Assembly: GCA_026120035.1 (NCBI GenBank)
Contig: JALRME010000002.1
Span: 1,488,001 to 1,552,000 of the forward strand
DNA: 64,000 nt
From: Coleophoma eucalyptorum
Lineage: Eukaryota; Ascomycota; Leotiomycetes; Helotiales; Dermateaceae
Direction: 5' to 3'
In this document: positions 57,098-64,000 of the stretch, in pieces
Numbering within the stretch: position 1 is the first letter of the stretch
How the letters are laid out: each line of letters opens with the position of its first letter
Made by a program: the position numbers and the translations under genes
The notes under the pieces: model-generated
The model's database searches: none
What the model saw: only the letters and a program-made list of their open reading frames with translations
Told to the model about the DNA's origin: nothing

Positions 57098-57966
57098 GTA
57101 TTTCATGCTTTTTGCTCCGGCCCGGCAGCCGAAATTCTATCTACAAGTACTAGATACATTTTTTCGATGAACTCATCAGGTGCCACCTCCATTCCTGACT
57201 TGAAAGCCATGTGTCGCTCCCCGTTCCCCGAGGCATGCCATCTAGATAGCCTTTTCCCTTACGATCACACTACATCATATGAGGATCTAGCGGCACCAGA
57301 AATCTCGGGCCTGCCCTCTTGGTAATGGATTATGAGGTGGCATGGTAGTTTCGACCCTTGAATTCTTCTAGGTCGAGCTTTCTTCGACCACAATGGCCCA
57401 GACAATAGGCGAGATCCCGTGATATTCCATAAGTACCTGTACTTAGGCCAGGATTGGCGTGTCAATCATCTTGAATCCTACAGTTATTAATAACATTTCT
57501 TATCGCTTGCATATGCAGCACTCTGTCTGAGCTCTTTACTACGATCTTGTTGAACCTGACAGTGTCTAAATAGGTAAACGTTAAGGATTCCTAGAAATCA
57601 CCATTACGTTAGCCAAGATGTGGTGAGAAGGCAGTACCCGAATCTCTTGGTCGACCTGTCGTCCTTTCGAGCTCAGAGCCCCATGAGCTATGTTTTTTGT
57701 ACCGTGACTTAGCTATACAGCCTCTTACATGGAGTGCACTTCTTACAAGCAGCCCCTCCAGGAAGTAAGACTGTATGGAACGTGCTGGCAGGTCTCGCGG
57801 CTCAAAAAACGGCCTTCCACTTTAAACGAATCTAACCCGTGATCAGTTCACGAACGCGCTTGCTCTCGACGCGTCTACCGTTTCCGTGCAAGAATCACTT
57901 CGAGCTTACAGCCTCAAGGTCCAACCTCTGACTACCGATCACCCCCAATCTAAAGCCTTGAATGAC

Positions 57967-58983
57967 ATGGCCCCTCACGAAGAAGAGATTATGGACGATG
58001 AAACACCTTCCATCGAGCCATACACTGTGCTCGGCATTTCAAAGAGTGCGACAGATAAGGAAATTAAGTCTGCGTATCGCAAAGCTGCATTGAGACATCA
58101 CCCAGGTATATATCACCATCACCTCGCCAATTGGTGCGCGAACTGGACTTCATTCTTCATCACTGTTTGAAAGTCTACTGATCACGGCGCAATAGATAAG
58201 GCTGCCGAGCACCTCAAGGACGAAGCGCACACCAAATTTCAAGAGGTTGCCTTCGCATACGCTGTGCTCTCTGATCCGGCTCGACGTAAAAGGTACGATA
58301 CAACTGGCTCTACCTCCGAATCTATCGTCGATTCGGAGGGTTTCAGTTGGTCAGACTTCTATGCTGAACAGTTCCGCGATGTGATTTCTGGCGATGCGAT
58401 CAAGAAGTTCTCCGATTCTTACAAAGGCTCCGACGAGGAGAAGGATGATCTGCTCAGTGCATATGAGAGTCACAAGGGGCGCATGCCCAAAATCTATGAC
58501 ATTGTTATGCTGAGTGATCCATTGGAGGACGAAGAAAGATTCAGAGCCATCATCGATGCTGCGATCGAAAGTGGAGATGTCAAGGCATACAAGGCGTATG
58601 TTAACGAGACAGAAAAGTCTAAAGAGGCCAGAATGCGACAAGCCAGAAATGAGGGTGAGGAGGCTATGGAATACGCTAAAGAATTAGGAGTAGAGGATAA
58701 GCTATTTGGTAAAGGGAAGGGAGGCAAAGAGAAAGGCGGAGAGGATGCGCTTGCAGCACTGATTCTTAAAAGACAGGCGGGTCGTAGCTCATTTTTAGAT
58801 GATCTGGAAGCCAAATATGCCAAACCAAAGCCCAAGTCGAAGAAGGGCAAGAAGAGAACTTCGGAGGACGAGGAGGAAACTGGCATGCCAACTGAAGAAG
58901 AATTTCAGAAGGCGGCTGAAAAACTGAAGAGTAACAGTTCGTCATCTACAGACGGAAGAAAGTCAAAAAGGATCAAGCGCTGA
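57967..58983 (+). CDS. J-domain co-chaperone, DNAJC9 type
   Basis: Two exons (57967-58105, 58196-58983) encode 308 residues. The J domain starts at EPYTVLGISKSATDKEIKSA. The HPD motif that activates Hsp70 straddles the 90-nt intron (RHHP / DKAAEHLKDEAH). It ends at VLSDPARRKRYDTTGS. The rest, with SEGFSWSDFYAEQFRDVISG and IVMLSDPLEDEERFRAIIDA, matches the DNAJC9 group, which in animals acts as a histone chaperone linked to Hsp70. The C terminus is very Lys/Glu-rich and ends with DGRKSKRIKR, a probable nuclear localisation signal. The ATG at 57967 was chosen because the frame upstream of it opens only at a GTG. J-domain identity is certain; the DNAJC9 subgroup is likely; the histone role is inferred. 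Confidence 0.9.
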
Positions 58984-59011
58984 TGATCACCGGACCCGCT
59001 GGTTGATCATC
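58982..59011 (+). other. inverted repeat at the stop codon of the J-protein gene
   Basis: GATGATCACC and GGTTGATCATC can pair as an 8-bp stem plus two further pairs with a one-base bulge, around a 9-nt loop. The left arm overlaps the TGA stop codon. It could form a hairpin in the mRNA; function unknown. Confidence 0.5.
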
Positions 59012-60614
59012 GTGGATTTGAGAATGCATTGGGACGGAGTCATAGGATACGGACGAACTGGATATGGTGGCAGCGGCCAAGGCGTTTTATAACGAAAACC
59101 AAGAATGCATCTTTTTTCGAATGTTACAGATCAACGCCCACATATGTGTGATAGGCTGTTTTTTTTTCTTCTCGAACGGTTCATACACCGGTTCGACCAC
59201 AATAACACACGTATTTTCCTCAACACGATAACAACAAATGCCGCCGTCCATATGTTTTAAGTCTATGGATGGTATTCAGAAATCTCATCGTTGCCCCGCG
59301 TTTTCGCCAGCGCCAAAACCCCCATATCAGCGTCGTAGCCAATCATGACTGCATACCTTCTGAGACCCTGCCACGTTCCCGCGCTCAGCTGCCCTACGCT
59401 TGCTGGAGAACTCCTGGAGAATATCGCACCGGTTCCCATATCTTCGCTATCATTGCTCATGACTTTCTTTTTACCAACCACCACGACTTCAACTCGCACT
59501 CATCCGCGTGTCCATCACGAGCACGTTTTTTGTACCTACTGAATTCTTAGTGCCCACTCTTGATTCGCTCTCGAGACAAAATTCAGCGGCCACGAGGACC
59601 CGTCAGATGGGGCTGAGTTTACATTCTTCATTTACACCTTGCCTCCTAGGAGAATTAAGCGATCGAATTCTTCATGGGTTTTTTCCACCACTTCGTCATG
59701 GGGCGCGGAAAGTGCGCCTACGACCTGTCAAATCCGAAGATCTTGAGCACAAAGTGACGTCGATAAGATAGTTCGTGCAAATTGCATGGCAACAGCCGTA
59801 CACTGCTCGAAACACCGAGTGGTGTGAGATCATGGAAGGGAGACGACGGCTCTGATAGATTGGGGAGCTGTCGCGAGGACATATATTCGACCGGGGGATC
59901 TCCGCTATAGTTTGCTTTGTTTTCGTTTAAACATAAAATTTGGACGGATTAGTACTGGAGAATAGCTTATTCTGAGTTCTGTATTCAATGTGCATTAATT
60001 TGTGTTTCTTCAGCAGCGTTTATACTCCGAACAGGCACAAAGACCTTGTGCTTAGCGAGCCTCGAAAGTTTCCTGGCAACAGCATTCCTCGTATGTCCCT
60101 CCTACCCCTCCAATACTTCTGGCATGAAGGCTGCACGAAAATGTGGTTCGTTTATCAGATCTTTGGAATGTATGCGGAACCCCATTACGATCGATCGCCT
60201 TCCGCGGCACGCTTCGCTGCTTGTAGCATTCTGTTTTGGTGCCGTCAACTGCTGCTTCTAGACCAGCTGCTTATATAGAAAGTTCCGCGAGTTATTGGGC
60301 TCTGTTTCAGGGTATCGAACTCTTTTCCATCCGATGCAAAGGAGATCATCTATTCCAGCCTCACCGTAAAACTTGACACATCCAATACACCTCCATATCA
60401 CAATACTTCATCACAAGACCAATATATCCTTACTTGAAATTCGCAGCCCTCATACTCCACATCACAAGTCTCACCTCAGCAAGGAAACAGCCGATGAGAA
60501 TTTCCATAGTTTGAGATTATTGATCTTCGCCGTTAGATCTGGCTGTATACTTACAGCACCGCCTCCCCCTCCCCCTCCCCCCCTCATTGACCCCTATTCC
60601 TTATTGTTGCAAGC
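58984..60614. other. intergenic region upstream of the GH81 gene
   Basis: About 1.6 kb. It holds the hairpin at 58982-59011, a run of nine T near 59159-59167 and a C-rich pyrimidine tract at about 60557-60585 just before the GH81 start, of the kind common in fungal leaders. No gene is seen. Confidence 0.45.
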
Positions 60615-63600
60615 ATGAAGCTGCTCTTATCGCTAATAGCTTTACAGGCACTTGCAGCAAACGCTATACCGCATCGCCATCGTAGGAGGCAAGATGCTTC
60701 AGAATGCTCGGCAACGATGAGGTCAACACCCAGCAACGCATCCGCGTTACATCTTTCAGGTACCATTCCAGACAGTTCAAAACAGACCGGAGCTTCAAAT
60801 CCCATAAGTATTGCAGTAGTTGCAACTGTTGCGAATTCGTCCACAGTCTCAGGAGAAGCTGCTGCACCAAATAACCAACAGACATCTATAGCTGGTTCTG
60901 GTGAGTCTGTTCAACCCGGATGTTCGAATCATTCTGACGATGCTTCACTGGTTACAGCTGCAGGAATAGCAGGAGTGGTATCCGGAGCTACTCCGACAGT
61001 AAATCTGCACGTCGCACCATCGACGATTCTAGCTGCCAGCATTACGGTGGCTGCGTCTGTCACATCAGAACCGTCTCCCCCTACCTCTGAAGATAACGAC
61101 GATGATCTAATCGCCGCTGCATTCAGTGAGCCTGGTGAAGGCGTGGCATTTGAGGAGACTCTGGCTCTTTACAATGGCAAAGGCAGTACTTCCACAATAG
61201 CGACCACTGCTCAGCAGACTGACAAGTCTACTGTAATGACCTTTCAGAGCGTTCAGGACATACCTCCGAATACTCCGAATACTGCTCCAGCCGCAATAGC
61301 AGCCTCAACTGGCGCTGCTGTAGCCTCTGGGAGCAACCCATCTTCTGCGGGCAACCCACCTTTTAGGAACCCATCTTTTGGAAACAGTCCATCTTCTGGG
61401 GACAATCCATCTTCTGGGCACAGTCCATCTTCTGGGGATAATCCATCTTCTGGGAATAATCCATCTTCTGAGGACAATCCATCTTCTGCGAGCAACCTAC
61501 CTTCTGCGAGCAACCCACCTTCTGCGAGCAACCCGTCTTCTGGGAACAACCCATCCTTTGGAAATAGTCCATCTTCTGGGAACAATCCATCTTCTGGGAA
61601 CAATCCTTCTTCTGGGAACAATCCATCTTCTGGGAACAATCCATCTTCTGGGAACAATCCATCTTCTGGGAACAATCCATCTTCTGGGAACAATCCATCT
61701 TCTGGGAACAGTCCATCTTCTGGAAACAATCCATCTTCTGGGAACAATCCATCTTTTGGGAACATCCCATCTTCTGCGAGCAACCCACCTTCTGCGAGCA
61801 ACCCACCTTCTGGGAACAACCCATCCTTTGGAAACAGTCCATCTTCTGGAAACAGTCCATCTTCTGGAAACAGTCCATCTTCTGGAAACAATCCATCTTC
61901 TGGGAACAATCCATCCTCTGGGGACAATCCATCTTCTGACGAGAGTCCAGCTTCTGGCGGCATTTCTGGGTCTGGAAACAGTACAGAAACTAGCAAAAAT
62001 TCAGGCTCTAGCAACAGTGCAGGATCTTATAACTCTGGTGACGCATCCCCAGCTGCAGTGGCAAACACACCATCGGTTCAGACAGCTGTTCCTGTACTGT
62101 CTCAGAATTTGAATTCCAACTCAGAAACTGTTACGACAACACCTGGGTATCCTGACACTTCCAGCGGCGTTGTATGGACTGCAGAAGCCACTGCCACTGC
62201 AGGCTATAGCTCACAAGGAAGCTCAAGTGAGAGCCTGGTATTAGTCACCAGCATTTTGGCATCTTCCGGAGGTATATTTCTTGCTTCCATTCAGACTTCT
62301 ACGGTCATTCGCAGTGTGTCAGTCTTGGTGACCGCCACATCTTCCGGGACAGCTCAAGTACTGCCTACACTTTCGGGACAGACTCCTGCCACTACAGGAT
62401 CGGTTATAACCAGTGTCTCGATTGCAAGTACTCTTGGGCCCCTGCTTCAGACCTCAATCATTGCACCAAGCATATTTCTCTCTGCAACAGCAGCTCCAGC
62501 TACGTACACAACATCTGTCGCCATAACGCCGGCCTCGGATGATATTTTCCAGCCAGTTGCTACTAATTCACCTCCCTCTACCATTCCTAGTCGGTCGGAC
62601 CATCCGCTTTCGCAGTTAGGAATAACAGTACAGGATACGCCTGTCGGAACGAACAAGTTTTATGCCAACTTCTTTCTTGGAACACAAACTGCCTCTACCT
62701 GGACCCACCCTTATTCTGTAGCATGGGCAAAAGGCGGTGGAGCATCGACGAGCTGGGGCATGTCAATTCAGCATGTAGACACAGATCAAAGGGTTTATGG
62801 ACCTGATCCAAATGTGGATCCGGTAGAATACTTCATAGATCCTATCGGTATTCAATCTATTGTTCTTTCAGCTGTGGAACTTGGGTCTTTCACAAGCCTT
62901 ACAATCGACACAATCACTGCCTTTTCTGCAAATGTCAATCTATCACCAAGTCCTGGAGCAGAGCCTGCGATTACATTTCCACTGGTACAAGGAATGGGTT
63001 TCATCACTGCAATCTATAATGGTGGAACTCCGATCTTGCAGTCAGGAGTGTATTTCAGAACAGTAACAAGGGCAAATTCAAACCCAAAGACGGGTGTTAC
63101 AAAGTATATCATTGTTCTCGAAGACGGAACAACTTGGATTGTATATGCATATTCGCCAAGCGGAGCCGACCTTAGCTTTATTGTGGTCAGCAACGGACTT
63201 GTTCAGGCAACATCGAACTGGGATGGCATAGTTCAAGTTGCGAAGGATCCTGGTGGAGAGGCAGAAACACTCTATGATGCAGCATGCGGAACCTACGCCA
63301 CTTCTGCAGCATTATCGGGTTCAGTTAGCGGTACAACAGGAACATACTCTCTATCATTCTCGAAAGCAGGATTTGATGACAACACCCTGTTGATGTTTGC
63401 TCTTCCTCATCACGTCCAATCGTTCTCTGCTAGTGGTATTGGATCCGTAACTACCCTCACTTCTTTACAGCTCAATACGTCAACAAAGGGTGTAGCTACT
63501 GCAGTTGTTGCGGATACATGGTCCTTCACTGAGAGCCTTCCGACTTCCATGGGATTCGCTCCTTGGTCGCCATCCTCGGGTAGTCAAAACAAATTGAGTT

Positions 63601-64000
63601 CTACCACTATCTCTACCATCTTGTCGGTGGCAAATAGTGAGGTCTCTCAGAACATGTCTTCTCAGACAGACTTGAACTCTATGTACTACAGCGGAAAGGT
63701 AAGTGCCATAAAACACTGCCTGATGTGTGTATACTAACAACATTCAGGCACTTGCTAAGTTCGCTGGAATCATCTATACGATTAATGATCTTTTGGGCGA
63801 TCAAGCACTTGCACAGGCCGGTCTTGCTAATCTTAAACAAAGCTTTGCACTCTTTACTTCGAATGAACAACAATTTCCATTGGTACATGATAGTAAGCAC
63901 CTCTTTGTTTGTTATATGATCTTCACTGACTCTCGTTGCAGCTGTTTGGGGTGGCATAGTCTCGTCTGCATCCTACACGACAGGAGATCCTAATGTCGAT
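60615..64000 (+). CDS. secreted GH81 endo-beta-1,3-glucanase with repetitive linker (3' truncated)
   Basis: Predicted extracellular endo-beta-1,3-glucanase that hydrolyses wall glucan (GH81, as in yeast Eng1, which separates daughter cells). The start MKLLLSLIALQALAANAIPH is a signal peptide followed by a dibasic stretch (RHRRRQ), a possible Kex2-like site. Residues to about 660 are Ser/Thr-rich, including about 34 hexapeptide units of the type NPSSGN. The GH81 domain begins near HPLSQLGITVQDTPVGTNKF and shows NKFYANFFLGTQTASTWTHP, PYSVAWAKGG and FSASGIGSVTT. Introns lie at 63699-63747 and 63893-63941. The window ends inside the domain at GGIVSSASYTTGDPNVD, just before the catalytic region (DHHFHYGYF in this family), so the active-site residues are outside the window. 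Exon 1 alone is 3084 nt. Identity is secure. Confidence 0.92.
61333..61950 (+). repeat. 18-bp coding minisatellite in the GH81 linker
   Basis: About 34 tandem copies of an 18-bp unit (aacaatccatcttctggg and variants) encode NPSSGN-type hexapeptides. Variants include SPSSGN, NPSFGN, NPPSAS and NPSSED. Two larger blocks (about 61489-61580 and 61768-61860) repeat the same variant order, showing that multi-unit segments were duplicated. Every unit is a multiple of three, so the frame is kept. Confidence 0.9.

Larger units (their letters stand above)
55848..57966. other. divergent promoter region with short tandem repeats
   Basis: About 2.1 kb between two divergent genes. It contains a GGATGT/GGAT repeat (56648-56685), a TGACCTC heptamer array (57041-57097) and pyrimidine-rich stretches. 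A minus-strand ATG at 56040 opens a 148-codon frame with a hydrophobic start that overlaps the next gene's first exon in another frame. No gene is claimed. Confidence 0.45.

Noticed and set aside
61253..62014. Long open frames on both strands in the minisatellite (minus strand 253 codons; second plus frame 244 codons).
   Set aside because: They arise because an 18-bp repeat without stops keeps several frames open; composition is pure repeat and the GH81 frame continues outside it.

Overview
The window is nuclear DNA of a filamentous ascomycete (Pezizomycotina). Many spliced genes carry short 40-80 nt introns with GTRNGT donors and YAG acceptors, and the gene set includes a NimE-type B cyclin, a Nup98-Nup96 polyprotein, a Zn2Cys6/fungal-TF-domain regulator, a pectin methylesterase and a GH81 glucanase. 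The mix of wall-modifying secreted proteins with housekeeping genes suggests a plant-associated or saprotrophic fungus, possibly a leotiomycete; that rank is a guess. No tRNA, rRNA, CRISPR array or intact transposon was seen.

Layout. 1.2-2.8 kb: secreted chitin deacetylase-like enzyme with three CBM18 modules (-). 4.5-5.3 kb: GPI-anchored-type protein gene broken by two in-frame stops (-). 6.6-8.2 kb: mitotic cyclin B (-). 9.1-10.3 kb: mitochondrial ribosomal protein uL2m (+). 10.6-14.0 kb: RIC1 (-), divergent from the THO subunit THOC3/Tex1 at 14.6-16.0 kb (+). 17.2-20.0 kb: Zn2Cys6 regulator (+). 20.5-22.1 kb: CK2 beta (+). 23.6-24.4 kb: small alanine-rich secreted protein (-). 25.0-25.7 kb: relic of a G-protein-alpha-like gene (+). 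27.8-29.9 kb: UspA-domain protein (+). 31.1-32.9 kb: pectin methylesterase-like enzyme (+). 33.3-37.0 kb: 1222-residue uncharacterised protein (-). 38.7-40.1 kb: divergent pair FMC1 / EngB-type GTPase, both probably mitochondrial. 41.4-43.2 kb: epsin (+). 43.7-44.4 kb: centrin-like EF-hand protein (-). 45.4-51.8 kb: Nup98-Nup96 polyprotein (+). 54.0-55.8 kb: unknown single-pass membrane protein (-). 58.0-59.0 kb: DNAJC9-type J protein (+). 60.6 kb to the edge: GH81 endo-beta-1,3-glucanase with a long Ser/Asn/Pro minisatellite linker, cut off by the window end.

There is no biosynthetic cluster; most genes are independent cellular functions. Three loose themes stand out: nuclear export and mRNP packaging (THOC3, Nup98-Nup96), mitochondrial biogenesis (uL2m, FMC1, EngB GTPase) and secreted wall-active proteins (deacetylase, pectin methylesterase, GH81, small secreted protein, broken GPI protein). 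I found no convincing new multi-gene system. The points most worth a second look are the decayed G-alpha-like gene, the stop codon at the Nup98-Nup96 exon junction, the broken GPI-protein gene, the minisatellite in the GH81 enzyme and the non-standard residues of the pectin methylesterase. All gene models were built by hand from splice consensus and reading-frame continuity; no database search was run.
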